Source: Flavimobilis soli (GTDB lineage: Bacteria > Actinomycetota > Actinomycetes > Actinomycetales > Cellulomonadaceae). Taken from it: DNA of 64,000 nucleotides. Positions within the stretch are counted from its first letter, which is position 1, and each line of letters opens with the position of its first letter. The DNA is taken from the NCBI RefSeq assembly GCF_002564025.1, contig NZ_PDJH01000001.1, positions 2,108,001 through 2,172,000 of the forward strand, written 5' to 3'. Positions 7,521 through 16,324 of the stretch are shown here, in pieces. The translations under genes were made by a program, and so were the position numbers. Below the pieces are notes generated by a model. It was not told the DNA's origin. It ran no database searches and was given only the letters and a program-made list of their open reading frames with translations.

Positions 7521-8873
7521 ATGGTCGAGCACGGCAGATCCACCGGAGCAGTGGACGCGAGGCCGTTCCCGCTCGGCTTCACGGTCACCGTCGCGGCGTG
7601 CGCCCTGCTCGGGCTCACGAGCGGCATCGGCGGTCTCCTCGTCCTGGGCGGCACCGCAGCGCTCGTGTGGACGATCGTCGCGAGCGTCCGCAGGCGCCAG
7701 GTCCTCAAGGGGCGGCGGCGGGGCGGCAATGCGCTGATCGCCATCGCGGCTACGGTCGCGCTCGTCGTCGGCAGCCCTCTCGTCGAGACGTCGGAGACCG
7801 ACGCGCCATCGGTCGCGGCGCCCGAACGTGCCGCCACCGAGGCACCCGCGGCTGCGCCGACGACGACGCAGCCGTTGCCTTCGCCCTCGCCCAACCCGGC
7901 GCCGCCGGCCGAGGCGACGCCGTCGCCCACCGTCGCGACACCGTCGCCGGAGGCCACGGAGACCGCGAACAGCACCCAGGTGCTCGAGACGCCTGCGCCG
8001 TCGCCCTCCGTCGAGGCGGAGCCCGTCACGGACGTAACCACGGCCGAGGGTGCGCTCGCACAGCTGCGGGTCAAGGGCCGTGCCCCGAAGACGGGTTACG
8101 ACCGCGACCGCTTCCGGTACCGCGCTGTCGACCTCGACCGGAACGGCTGCGACACCCGTAACGACATCCTGCGGCGCGACCTGCGCGACGTCACGATCGA
8201 CGGCGGGACGCACGGGTGCGTCGTCCTCTCCGGGAAGCTCGACGACCCGTACTCCTCGCTGCGGATCGCGTTCACGCGAGGGACGTCGTCGTCGAACGCG
8301 GTGCAGATCGACCATGTCGTCGCGCTGTCGGACGCGTGGCAGAAGGGCGCCCAGGCATGGGACGACGCGACGTTCGCGTCGTTCGGCAACGACCCGCTCA
8401 ACCTGCTCGCGGTCGACGGCCCGCTCAACTCGCAGAAGGGCGACGGTGACGCCGCGACGTGGCTGCCGCCGAACAAGGCGTTCCGCTGCCAGTACGTCGC
8501 CCGCCAGATCGCGGTGAAGCGCGCCTACGACCTGTGGGTGACGAGTGCTGAGAAGGACGCGATGACCCGCGTCCTCGCGGCGTGCCCGGGCGAGCCGCTG
8601 CCGACCGCCGACGCGGCACTCAAGGTGACGGTCACGGGTGACAAGCCGGTCAAGGCTGCGCCGAAGCCGACGTCCAAGCCCACGACCGCCAAGCCCAAGA
8701 CCTCGAAGCCGAAGGCGACGAAGAAGCCCGCGCCGAAGGTCGAGAAGACCGACCCGAACTTCGGCACGTGCAAGGAGGCGAAGTCGCACGGCTACGGCCC
8801 GTATTACGCGAGCACCGACCCGGAGTACCACTTCTACCGGGACCGCGACGGCGACGGCATCGTCTGCGAGTAG
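7521..8873 (+). CDS. Membrane-anchored DUF1524 (HNH-like) nuclease with C-terminal Excalibur domain
   Basis: A 450-residue protein with a modular layout: hydrophobic helices at about 15-56 and 70-85, a Pro/Ser/Thr/Ala-rich linker to about 170, a DUF1524/HNH nuclease domain at about 180-340, a Lys/Pro-rich linker and an Excalibur domain at about 412-450 ending DRDGDGIVCE. Nuclease residues visible are IDHVVAL near 262-268 and the downstream NLLAVDGPLNSQKG and ATWLPPN motifs. Excalibur domains are associated with extracellular calcium binding, so the catalytic part is probably outside the membrane. ATG 7521 was chosen; an ATG 42 bases upstream and GTG 7416 are alternatives. The role may be nutrient scavenging or DNA degradation (inference). 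Confidence 0.85.
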   Translation: MVEHGRSTGAVDARPFPLGFTVTVAACALLGLTSGIGGLLVLGGTAALVWTIVASVRRRQVLKGRRRGGNALIAIAATVALVVGSPLVETSETDAPSVAAPERAATEAPAAAPTTTQPLPSPSPNPAPPAEATPSPTVATPSPEATETANSTQVLETPAPSPSVEAEPVTDVTTAEGALAQLRVKGRAPKTGYDRDRFRYRAVDLDRNGCDTRNDILRRDLRDVTIDGGTHGCVVLSGKLDDPYSSLRIAFTRGTSSSNAVQIDHVVALSDAWQKGAQAWDDATFASFGNDPLNLLAVDGPLNSQKGDGDAATWLPPNKAFRCQYVARQIAVKRAYDLWVTSAEKDAMTRVLAACPGEPLPTADAALKVTVTGDKPVKAAPKPTSKPTTAKPKTSKPKATKKPAPKVEKTDPNFGTCKEAKSHGYGPYYASTDPEYHFYRDRDGDGIVCE

Positions 8874-8893
8874 CCGCAGGAGAGCGGTTGCGG

Positions 8894-8966
8894 TGGGCCC
8901 CGTGGGGCTCGAACCCACGACCCGCGGATTAAAAGTCCGATGCTCTACCAACTGAGCTAGAGGCCC
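8894..8966 (-). tRNA. tRNA-Lys (anticodon TTT)
   Basis: A 73-nt cloverleaf on the minus strand. The acceptor arm GGGCCTC pairs with GGGGCCC (one G-T), discriminator A at 8894, no encoded CCA. The D-loop contains AGCTCAGTTGGTAGAGC, the anticodon loop is CTTTTAA with TTT, and the T arm has GGTTCGAGCC. It lies just downstream of, and antisense to, the end of the nuclease gene. Confidence 0.97.
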
Positions 8967-9056
8967 GGGGCGCGGTCCGGACGTCCGAGGATCGTCGCGG
9001 GGGCCGTGCCGCCGTGGACATGCTACGCGGCTCGTCGGGGCTGCGTGGGCGTGGGT

Positions 9057-9458
9057 TCACAGGATCGTGAACCCGTCCGGCAGTCCCGTGCGGCCGGTGG
9101 CCGCGAGGATGAGGGGCACGGCGGCCTCCGTCCCCGCCGCCGTCTCGCCGACGAGGGCGAGCGCATGCGCCGCCGGCTCGGCCGGGTCGTCGCCGAGAGC
9201 CGCGCCCGCCGCGCGGCCGCGCTCCGCGACGTCGGGCCCCGCCGCGATCGCTCTCGTCGCACGCAGGTAGCCTGCCGCGGTCTCGACGTCGACCCGCTCC
9301 GCCGGGACGTCGAGGTACTGCTCGACCGTGAGGAGCGACCGGCTCGTGTGCCCGACGAGCGCGCAGACGTCCCACTCGCCGAGCCCCGGCTCGTCCCAGC
9401 GCCCGCGGGCGTGCTCGGTCGTCGCGACGAACCAGCGCGCGGCCTCGGCGAACGCGCC
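9057..9458 (-). pseudogene. 5'-truncated maleylpyruvate isomerase/mycothiol-dependent DinB-type protein
   Basis: The frame encodes FAEAARWFVATTEHA, then WDVCALVGHTSRSLLTVEQYL, which is the N-terminal part of actinobacterial TIGR03083-like proteins (mycothiol-dependent DinB-fold enzymes). Homology starts abruptly near 9458 and no start codon or ribosome site lies there; in-frame starts further right fall inside the neighbouring reductase gene. The first few residues and the promoter seem to be missing. The divergent neighbour is truncated at the same place. It could instead be expressed as a chimera from an in-frame upstream start. Confidence 0.6.
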
Positions 9459-9468
9459 CCGTGTCGCG

Positions 9469-10038
9469 CAGGCGCCCGGAGGGCCCGAGGAAGACCTCGA
9501 CGGCGACTTCCGCTTCGGCGGCTGGCAGGCCCCGCACATGGACGAGCTGATCGGTGAGTCCGTCTCCGCCGGCATTGAGACGATGGACGCGCTCCTCCTC
9601 GGCCGCCGCACCTACGAGATCTTCGCGGCGTACTGGCCGCACCACCGCGCGGACGTCGGGATCCAGCTCAACGCCGTCCCCAAGTACGTCGCGAGCCGCG
9701 GCAACCCCGAGCTCTCCTGGGAGGGCTCGTCGCTCCTCGGCCCCGACCTCGTCGCCGAGGTCACGGCGTTGCGGGACCGCCACGAGAGCACGCACGTCAT
9801 CGGCAGCATCAACTTCGTCCAGACGCTCCTCGCCGAACGGCTCTTCGACGTCCTGACGCTGTGGGTCTACCCCGTCGTCCTCGGCGAGGGGAAGAAGGTG
9901 TTCCCCGACGGGGCCCGCGCCTCCGGGCTCCGGCTCCTCGAGCCGCCCGTCGCCGGTTCCTCGGGCGCGGTGCAGCGCCGCTACGCCCCGACGGGTGCGG
10001 ACCCTGCGACGGGCACCGTGGAGGACCCGGAGTCCTGA
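9469..10038 (+). pseudogene. 5'-truncated RibD C-terminal-domain/dihydrofolate-reductase-like protein
   Basis: The frame is clear from QAPGGPEEDLDGDF onward, with the family motifs LLLGRRTYEIFAAYWP, SKY-like PKYVAS, HVIGSINFVQTLL and VYPVVLGEGKKVF. Family members begin about 14-16 residues earlier with a strand of the type ISLDGV, carrying the first nucleotide-binding segment; that part is absent and no start codon precedes the homology. The upstream in-frame ORF (from 9328) is antisense to the neighbouring gene. The break coincides with the loss of the neighbour's 5' end, so both were probably damaged by one deletion. Confidence 0.65.
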
Positions 10039-10039
10039 C

Positions 10040-10666
10040 TCACGCGCCGCCGAGCGAGCGGTAGGCCACGACGAACGCGGCCGCCACGATCACGGCGCCC
10101 ACGCCCGCGACGATCCGCGCGTCGCGGCTCCGCAGCCGCGTCGCGAACATCCCGCCGAGGAGCGCGAGCGCGCCCACGCCGGCCGCGAGCCAGTACGTCA
10201 GGCCCGTCGTTCCGGCCACCTCGGTCACGCCGTAGAACGCCTCGCCGAGCCCGATACCGCTCAGCAGGGCGGTCGCCGCGCCCGCGCCGCGCCCGCCGCG
10301 ACGCAGGGACGACGCCGCAGCGCCCACGAACGGCCCGACCGCGAGCCCGATCAGGCCGAACCGCACGGGGCTGTAGTACAGGTCCGCGACATCGGCCGCC
10401 GCCGCGTACCCCAGCACGAGGAGCACGAAGCTCGCCGCGCCGAGCGCGGCGCCCGCCTTCGCCGTCGGGCGCGCGATCGCGACGAGGCACGCCGTCAGCA
10501 GCGTCCAGCCGCTCGCCGAGTTGGCGAACGGCGCGAGCGCCTCGGGCAGCCAGCCCTGCGCGTGGAACGTCGCGAACCCGAGCGACCAGCTCGCGGCGAG
10601 GACGAACACCACCGGCAGCGCACCGCGGCGGGCGGTCGTGGCGGGCGAGAGGAGAGTCGCGGTCAT
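10040..10666 (-). CDS. DUF6518-like integral membrane protein
   Basis: A 208-residue Ala/Gly/Leu-rich protein with about six predicted transmembrane helices; the segments SASGWTLLTACLVA, YYSPVRFGLIGLAVGP and IGLGEAFYGV resemble actinobacterial DUF6518 proteins. No catalytic motif is evident and the function is unknown. It converges on the truncated reductase with one base between the stops. ATG at 10666. Confidence 0.65.
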   Translation of the reverse strand: MTATLLSPATTARRGALPVVFVLAASWSLGFATFHAQGWLPEALAPFANSASGWTLLTACLVAIARPTAKAGAALGAASFVLLVLGYAAAADVADLYYSPVRFGLIGLAVGPFVGAAASSLRRGGRGAGAATALLSGIGLGEAFYGVTEVAGTTGLTYWLAAGVGALALLGGMFATRLRSRDARIVAGVGAVIVAAAFVVAYRSLGGA

Positions 10667-10814
10667 GACTTCATCCCACCAAGCGCGCCCGCACCCGCGC
10701 GTCGGCCGCAGGGATCATCCGCGGCCGCCGACCCTCATCCCCAGGGCCTAGCGGACCCTCCCCGAGGACTACGCCGGAGCCGCCGCGTCAGACCGCGCCT
10801 AGGCTGGACCCATC

Positions 10815-11363
10815 ATGGAGAAGAAGCTGAACCCCCACCCCGACATCCCCCTCGACCTGCCGACGGGGGAGCGCCTGCGCGCCGCCGTCGACCACTACGG
10901 CGAGGAGAAGGTGGTGGCCAACGCGCTCGCCCTGCTGCGCGGCGAGAACGCGGGGAAGGACTTCCTCCTGTACGCGGGCGGCCGGCACGGCCTCGGCATC
11001 CTCGACGGCGCCCCCGCCCTGTACTGGCCCGAGCTGTGGGGTGCCCGCACGCTGCTCCACGTCTGGGACGACGCCGCGGCACCCCTCGTCCTCACGGGCC
11101 TGAGCAACCAGGCGTGGCGCGTGCGCGAGATGTGCGCACGCGTCGTGCTCGAGCGCGGCATCCCTGCCGCGCCCGAGCTGGTGCGCCTGACCGACGACGA
11201 GAACGCCCGCGTGCGCAGCGCTGCCCTGCGCGCACTTGCCGCGCAGGGCACCGCCGAGCACCACGCCGTGATCGCGAGGCACTTCTCCGACCGTGACAAG
11301 AGCGTCCGCCCGGTCGCTCAGCAGGCGAGGGACACGCTCAACGCGAGGCTCGCCGCAGAGTGA
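10815..11363 (+). CDS. HEAT-repeat protein
   Basis: A 182-residue soluble protein. The second half contains HEAT-like helical pairs (NQAWRVREMCARVVLERG, then ENARVRSAALRALAAQG, then DKSVRPVAQQAR), suggesting a protein-binding solenoid. The N-terminal part has a conserved-looking GKDFLLYAGGRHG segment that I do not recognise. Function unknown. Its last 26 bases overlap the end of the convergent ABC permease gene. Confidence 0.7.
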   Translation: MEKKLNPHPDIPLDLPTGERLRAAVDHYGEEKVVANALALLRGENAGKDFLLYAGGRHGLGILDGAPALYWPELWGARTLLHVWDDAAAPLVLTGLSNQAWRVREMCARVVLERGIPAAPELVRLTDDENARVRSAALRALAAQGTAEHHAVIARHFSDRDKSVRPVAQQARDTLNARLAAE

Positions 11364-13233
11364 CCGGCACGGTCGTCACGACCGCGACCACGGCGACGAC
11401 CGCCGCGAGCCCGCCGTACATCGCCCAGTCGACCACCGGCAGGGGCGTCCCGAGCATCCCGTAGCCCGCGCCCACCAGGGCGGGGAGGACGGCGACCGTG
11501 CCGAGCAGCACGGCCGCACCGATGACGAACCCCGCCTCGACGACGACCATCGAGGTGAGCTGGCGACCCGTCGCGCCCGTGCGGCGCAGGAGCGCCAGCT
11601 CGCCCCCGCGCTGCCCCGAGAGCATCGCTAGCGTGTTCGCCCCGGCGAGCGTCACGAAGCCGAGGAGCGCGAGCAGCAGGATCATCGACAGGTCCTGCGT
11701 CGAGGCACCCGAGCCCTTGACGGCCTCGACGTGCGCGGCGACGTCGCTCACAGGTGCGCCGAGCGCGGCGAGCTGCTGCTCGACGTCGTCCGTCTCGCTC
11801 GGCGCGGTCTGCACGAGGATCGAGGCGGGCTGCGCCGTCAGGCCGTGCGCGTTGAGCGTCGCCTCGCCGACCACGAGGTCGCCGAAGCCGAGCGACCGCT
11901 CGTAGAGCGCGACGATGGTCGCCTCGCGCTCGACGCCGTCGGGCCAGCGCACCTCGATCGTGTCGCCGTAGCCCTTGCCCGTGCCGAACAGGGCGTCGCG
12001 GCCCAGCGCGACCGTGTCGGCGTCGTCGAGCGCCGCGACCGAGCCTTCGCGCACGTCGAGGTCGAGGACGTCCGAGCCGACGCCGCTCGGCAGGACGGTC
12101 AGCGCGCCCGCCTCCCAGGAGAGCGAGTCGAAGAGCGGCATCTCCTCGTCGTCGTCCTCGATCTTCACGTCCGCGGGGATCGAGGCCGTCGTGAGGGTCG
12201 CGGTGACGCCGGGGACGGCGGCGACCTGCTCCGCCGTCGTACCGCCCGAGGCGTCGACGACGAGGTCCGCGTGCAGACCGGCGGCGAGCTGCTCGCCCGC
12301 CGCGGCGACCGTCGTGCGGTCGAACGACGACTGCACCGTGCCGAGCGCGACGAGCAGCGCGAGCGGCACGACCGCCGTCGTCAGACGGCGCGAGAAGCCG
12401 CGCGCGTTCGCGAGGGCTAGGTGACCGCTCGCCCAGCCGAGCGGCGCCGTCGCGCGCAGACCGCGCTCCGCGAGCCACGCGACGATCGCCGGACCGGCGA
12501 GCGCACCCGCCGTGATGAGCAGGAACGCGGACATGACGCCCGCCATCGTGCCCCCGATGCCGGGGAGGAAGAACGGCGTGAGCGCGAGGACGACGCCGCT
12601 CGCCGTGAGCACGATCGCGGTGGCGATGCGGCCCTGGCCGATGCGCGTGGGCTCAGCCTGGCTCTGCTGGACCGCGGCCGTCGGGCTCGTGCGGACCGCC
12701 TCGCGGCCGGCGAGGCGCGCGGCGAGCACGGCCGTCGGCACGAGGAGCAGCAGCGTCGCGGCGACGGGGATCGGGGAGAGCGTCAGCTCGAAACCGCGGG
12801 GCACGATGCCGCTCGACTCGAGCGCCGGCGTCAGCAGCCGCGAGCCGAACAGGCCCGGGACAGCACCGAGCGGAGCCGCGACCGCGACGATCATCAGCAC
12901 CTCGCGCGTGACGAGCGAACGGACCTGGCGGCCCGTCGCGCCGATCGCGCGCAGCAGCGCGAACTCGCGACGCCGCTGGCGCAACGCGCCCGCGATCGTC
13001 GACGACAGCATGAAGATCACGATCAGGACGGTCGTGCCGGCGAACGAGCTCGCGACCATCGCGAGCAGCATCGCGCTGCCGCCGACCGTGTCGGACGCAG
13101 CGCCGGTGCGAACACCCGACTCGAGGAGGACGCCGGTCGCGCTCAGGAGCGCCGACGCGAGCGCGACGATGATCGCGCTGCCGGCGAGGCTCGCGCGGTT
13201 CGCGCGGGCGGAGGAACGGGAGAAAAACCACAT
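11338..13233 (-). CDS. ABC transporter permease, FtsX/LolC-like
   Basis: A 631-residue permease with one N-terminal helix, two FtsX-type core domains and extracytoplasmic regions between them, about ten transmembrane helices in total. LRQRRREFALLRAIGATGRQVRSLV (first core domain) and GQRGGELALLRRTGATGRQL (second) are the typical cytoplasmic coupling segments. The start is ATG 13233, five bases after the ATPase stop; the open frame continues upstream to 14646 but is only antisense/out-of-frame sequence. With the ATPase it forms an exporter, probably for a lipid, peptide or antibiotic. Confidence 0.9.
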   Translation of the reverse strand: MWFFSRSSARANRASLAGSAIIVALASALLSATGVLLESGVRTGAASDTVGGSAMLLAMVASSFAGTTVLIVIFMLSSTIAGALRQRRREFALLRAIGATGRQVRSLVTREVLMIVAVAAPLGAVPGLFGSRLLTPALESSGIVPRGFELTLSPIPVAATLLLLVPTAVLAARLAGREAVRTSPTAAVQQSQAEPTRIGQGRIATAIVLTASGVVLALTPFFLPGIGGTMAGVMSAFLLITAGALAGPAIVAWLAERGLRATAPLGWASGHLALANARGFSRRLTTAVVPLALLVALGTVQSSFDRTTVAAAGEQLAAGLHADLVVDASGGTTAEQVAAVPGVTATLTTASIPADVKIEDDDEEMPLFDSLSWEAGALTVLPSGVGSDVLDLDVREGSVAALDDADTVALGRDALFGTGKGYGDTIEVRWPDGVEREATIVALYERSLGFGDLVVGEATLNAHGLTAQPASILVQTAPSETDDVEQQLAALGAPVSDVAAHVEAVKGSGASTQDLSMILLLALLGFVTLAGANTLAMLSGQRGGELALLRRTGATGRQLTSMVVVEAGFVIGAAVLLGTVAVLPALVGAGYGMLGTPLPVVDWAMYGGLAAVVAVVAVVTTVPVTLRRASR

Positions 13234-13238
13234 GGTCG

Positions 13239-14000
13239 TCACCGCCCCGCCGCAGCGAGAAGGTGCTCGGCGACCAGCTCGGTCGTCGGCTGCTCGAGGT
13301 GCCCGACGACGTGCCCGTCCGCGAGGAACAGCACCTGGTCGGCGACCGCCGCGACGCGCGGGTCGTGCGTCACGAGGACGAGCGTCTGCCCGAGATCGCG
13401 CACCGCTCCCTGGAGCACGTCGAGGACCTGCTGGCCTGTGTGCGAGTCGAGCGCGCCCGTGGGCTCGTCGGCGAACACGACCGTCGGCCGCGTGATGAGC
13501 GCCCGCGCGATCGCGACGCGCTGCGCCTGTCCGCCCGAGAGCTGGCCCGGCAGGCGGTCCGCCATGCCGTCGAGCCCGACGGCGTGCATCAGGTGGTCCT
13601 GCCACGCCTGGTCGGGGCGGCGGCCGTCGAGCAGCAGCGGCAGCTGGACGTTCTGCGCGACCGTCAGGTGCCCGACGAGGTTGTACGCCTGGAAGACGAA
13701 GCCGATGTGGCGGCGGCGGAACTGCGTGAGGGCGTCCGGCCTGAGCGTCGTGAGGTCGACGTCGCCGACGACGACGTGCCCGCTCGTCGGGCGGTCCAGC
13801 CCTGCCGCGCAGTTGAGGAAGGTCGACTTGCCGGACCCGGACGGGCCCATGATCGCGGTGAAGGAACCGGGACGCAGAGCCACGGACACGGAGGCGAGCG
13901 CCTCGGTCTGGTCGAGCCCGTTCGGGTACGTCTTGCGGACCTGGACGAGGCGGACGGCGGTGCTCGTGTCCGGCGGGGCGGGGGCGGTGATGAAGGACAT
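13239..14000 (-). CDS. ABC transporter ATP-binding protein (LolD/MacB type)
   Basis: A 253-residue ATPase with Walker A GPSGSGKST, Q-loop FVFQAYNLVGHL, signature LSGGQAQRVAIARAL, Walker B VVFADEPTGALD and switch histidine in VLVTHDPR. The family pairs with FtsX-type permeases, and the permease follows immediately. A two-component system lies 126 bases upstream on the same strand, an arrangement often seen for antimicrobial-peptide or cell-envelope stress exporters. Confidence 0.95.
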   Translation of the reverse strand: MSFITAPAPPDTSTAVRLVQVRKTYPNGLDQTEALASVSVALRPGSFTAIMGPSGSGKSTFLNCAAGLDRPTSGHVVVGDVDLTTLRPDALTQFRRRHIGFVFQAYNLVGHLTVAQNVQLPLLLDGRRPDQAWQDHLMHAVGLDGMADRLPGQLSGGQAQRVAIARALITRPTVVFADEPTGALDSHTGQQVLDVLQGAVRDLGQTLVLVTHDPRVAAVADQVLFLADGHVVGHLEQPTTELVAEHLLAAAGR

Positions 14001-14126
14001 GGTGTGCTCCGAGTGGTCGAGGGGACGTGTTTTCCGTCGATCTCGACGCTAGGAGCGGGGGAGGGGCGCGGTCTGGCGGCTCAGGACGCAACTGCGCGGC
14101 TTGCATCTTTCGATGCAAGCGGTCGT

Positions 14127-14798
14127 TCAGGCCTCGTCGGGGACCGTGACGACCCGGTTCTGGTACGCCCACACGACTGCCTGCAGCCGCGACCGGACGC
14201 CGATCTTCGGCAGCATCCGCGCGAGGTGCGACTTCACGGTCGACACCTCGACGACGAGCTCGCGCGCGATCTCCTCGTTCGACATGCCCTGCGCGAGCAG
14301 CAGCAGGATGTCCGTCTCGCGGGCCGTGAGCAGCTCGGACCCACGCTGCGCCGAGACAGGCTGCGTACGACGTCGCTCGGCGAACTCCCGCAGGACCCGT
14401 CGCGTCAGGCTCTGGTCGAGCGTGCCGTGACCCGCCGCGATCGAGCGGACAGCGGCGACCATCTCGTGCGGCTCGGCGTCCTTCAGCAGAAATCCCGACG
14501 CGCCAGCCTCGAGCGCACCGAACACGTAGTCGTCGAGGTCGAACGTCGTCAGGACGAGCACCGGGACCGGGTCCTCGACGTCGGGCCCGCACAGCGCGCG
14601 CGTCGCGCTGATCCCGTCGCGGCCCGGCATGCGGATGTCGAGGCACGCGACGTCGGGCCGCAGCTCGCGCGCGAGCGTGACCGCCTCGTCGCCGTCGGAC
14701 GCGACGCCCACCACCTCGATGTCCGGCTCCGAGCCGAGGAGGGCGGTCAGGCCAGCCCGGACGAGCGGCTGGTCGTCAGCGACGATGATGCGGATCAC
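14127..14798 (-). CDS. NarL/FixJ-type response regulator
   Basis: A 223-residue regulator: receiver domain with acidic DD at residues 8-9, phosphoacceptor Asp54 in CLDIRMPG, conserved Thr and Lys in LTTFD and LKDAEP, and a LuxR-type HTH (LLTARETDILLLLAQGMSNEEIA, then VSTVKSHLARM). The GTG start at 14798 overlaps the kinase stop (GTGA). It probably controls the adjacent ABC exporter. Confidence 0.95.
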   Translation of the reverse strand: MIRIIVADDQPLVRAGLTALLGSEPDIEVVGVASDGDEAVTLARELRPDVACLDIRMPGRDGISATRALCGPDVEDPVPVLVLTTFDLDDYVFGALEAGASGFLLKDAEPHEMVAAVRSIAAGHGTLDQSLTRRVLREFAERRRTQPVSAQRGSELLTARETDILLLLAQGMSNEEIARELVVEVSTVKSHLARMLPKIGVRSRLQAVVWAYQNRVVTVPDEA

Positions 14799-16042
14799 GG
14801 CGTCTCCTCGTCCGTGGGGGTGGGTTCAGGTGCGGTGTCGGGGTCGCGAGGCAGGCGGAGGGTGACGTCCCAGCCGCCGTCGACCGTCGGGCCGTAGCGC
14901 AGGTCGGCGCCGGTGAGCGCGGCGCGCTCACGCATGCCGACGAGGCCGAAACCTCCCGAGCCGTCGAGGTCCGGAGCGGTCGTCGCGGCGTCGTTGCGAA
15001 CGGACACGACGACGGCGGCCGGGTCGCGGCCGTCGAGCGTCACCACGCACGGCGCGCCGGGCGCGTGCCGCGACGCGTTCGCGAGCGACTCCTGCACGAG
15101 CCGGTAAGCCGTGAGCTGGGCGAGCGGGCCGATGCCCGCCGCGATGCCCGGCCCGCCCTCGACGGGCAGCACGACGAGCTCGACGGCGACCCCGCGCCCC
15201 TGCGCCTGCGCGACGAGCTCCGCCACCCCCGCGAGCGCCTCGACACCCAGCTCTGCGGCGTCGTCCTCTCGCAGGAGACCGACGAGCCGGCGCAGGTCCC
15301 GCAGGACCGCCGTGCTCTGGGTGCGCACCTGACGCACCCCCTCCTGCGCAGCCGCAGGGTCGCTCGTGACCTGCCGCTCGATCGCCGCCGACATGACGGC
15401 GATCCCCGACAGGTGGTGGGCCGCGATGTCGTGCAGCTCGCGCGCCATGGCCGTGCGCTCCTGCGCGCGGGCCTCCCGGACGAGCGCGTCGCGCTCGCGG
15501 GCGAGCGCCGCGAGCTCCTGCTCGCGCGACCGGGCGACCGCCCGCCGGGACGCGACCAGTAGCGCGACGAGCGCGGGCCCGCCCACGACGACCACTCCCT
15601 GTCCCACGGCGGCGGTCACCGCGAGCAGCGGCTCGAACATGCCGTCCCGCAGCCCGGCGACTGCGTGCGTCACGACGGTCAGCGCGACGGCCGCGACCAC
15701 TGCGGGCCGCACCTCCGCCCACGGTCTCGAGACCACCGCGACGTACGCCGCGACCATCACCGCGAGCGTCGTCATCCCGGCGAGGCCGCCCGTCCCGGCG
15801 ACCGCCGCGAGCAGCGGCACACCCGCGACCACCACGAGCACACGCGCCGGGGCGGAGCTCGCCCACGCGAGTGCGACCGCCTGCACGGTCACCGCGGCGA
15901 GGACCACCCACCACGCCGCGTCGCGGAAGCCGGGCGCCACGTCGGTGGGAGCCGCCTCAGGATCAGGGAGGAACGGAACCGCCAGCAGGCCGACGAGCGC
16001 GACGGACAAGCAGACGGCCGCGCGCACCGCGTCGCGGCGCAC
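14795..16042 (-). CDS. Sensor histidine kinase (HisKA_3/NarX-like)
   Basis: A 415-residue membrane kinase. About six hydrophobic helices fill residues 8-165, then a short coiled coil, the HisKA_3 dimerisation motif ARELHDIAAHHLSGI with phosphoacceptor His204, and a HATPase domain with QESLANASRHAPG (N box) and GGFGLVGMRERA. The stimulus is unknown; the short extracytoplasmic loops suggest membrane-embedded sensing. Partner regulator overlaps by four bases. GTG start at 16042. Confidence 0.93.
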   Translation of the reverse strand: MRRDAVRAAVCLSVALVGLLAVPFLPDPEAAPTDVAPGFRDAAWWVVLAAVTVQAVALAWASSAPARVLVVVAGVPLLAAVAGTGGLAGMTTLAVMVAAYVAVVSRPWAEVRPAVVAAVALTVVTHAVAGLRDGMFEPLLAVTAAVGQGVVVVGGPALVALLVASRRAVARSREQELAALARERDALVREARAQERTAMARELHDIAAHHLSGIAVMSAAIERQVTSDPAAAQEGVRQVRTQSTAVLRDLRRLVGLLREDDAAELGVEALAGVAELVAQAQGRGVAVELVVLPVEGGPGIAAGIGPLAQLTAYRLVQESLANASRHAPGAPCVVTLDGRDPAAVVVSVRNDAATTAPDLDGSGGFGLVGMRERAALTGADLRYGPTVDGGWDVTLRLPRDPDTAPEPTPTDEETP

Positions 16043-16089
16043 GGGACGAACGCGACCGAGGTCCCTCCCCCGGCCTAGGACGGGGACCG

Positions 16090-16200
16090 CTACTCCTTCT
16101 CGCGCCGCGACGCGACGACCGCGATGGCGACCACCCCGGCGACGACAGCGACGGCGGCGATGCCACCCGCGATCAGGAGGACGAAGGAGATCGATGCCAT
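16090..16200 (-). CDS. 36-residue single-pass membrane protein
   Basis: ATG at 16200 opens MASISFVLLIAGG, a single hydrophobic helix of about 25 residues, ending in a basic/acidic tail RREKE. It sits 47 bases upstream of the kinase on the same strand, so it may be the first gene of that operon. The upstream G-rich stretch is only a weak ribosome site. No known family recognised; a role as accessory peptide of the kinase is speculation. Confidence 0.5.
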   Translation of the reverse strand: MASISFVLLIAGGIAAVAVVAGVVAIAVVASRREKE

Positions 16201-16324
16201 GGTGGAGCCCCCGTGTTCCGGCCGGTTGCCCCGGCCAGCAGCGCGCCCCCGATGGGCGCGAACCGTGTCGACGGTACTGCGACCGACCGCTGACGGCAAC
16301 GAACCACGTGGTTCACTGGCGCGC

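Noticed and set aside
9328-9468. In-frame N-terminal extension of the DHFR-like protein
   Set aside because: Sequence is Ser/Arg/Pro low-complexity antisense to the neighbouring gene and lacks the ISLDGV-type strand.
13234-14646. Upstream in-frame extension of the ABC permease (1102-codon frame)
   Set aside because: It is out of frame with the ATPase and response regulator genes it covers; permease homology starts at 13233.
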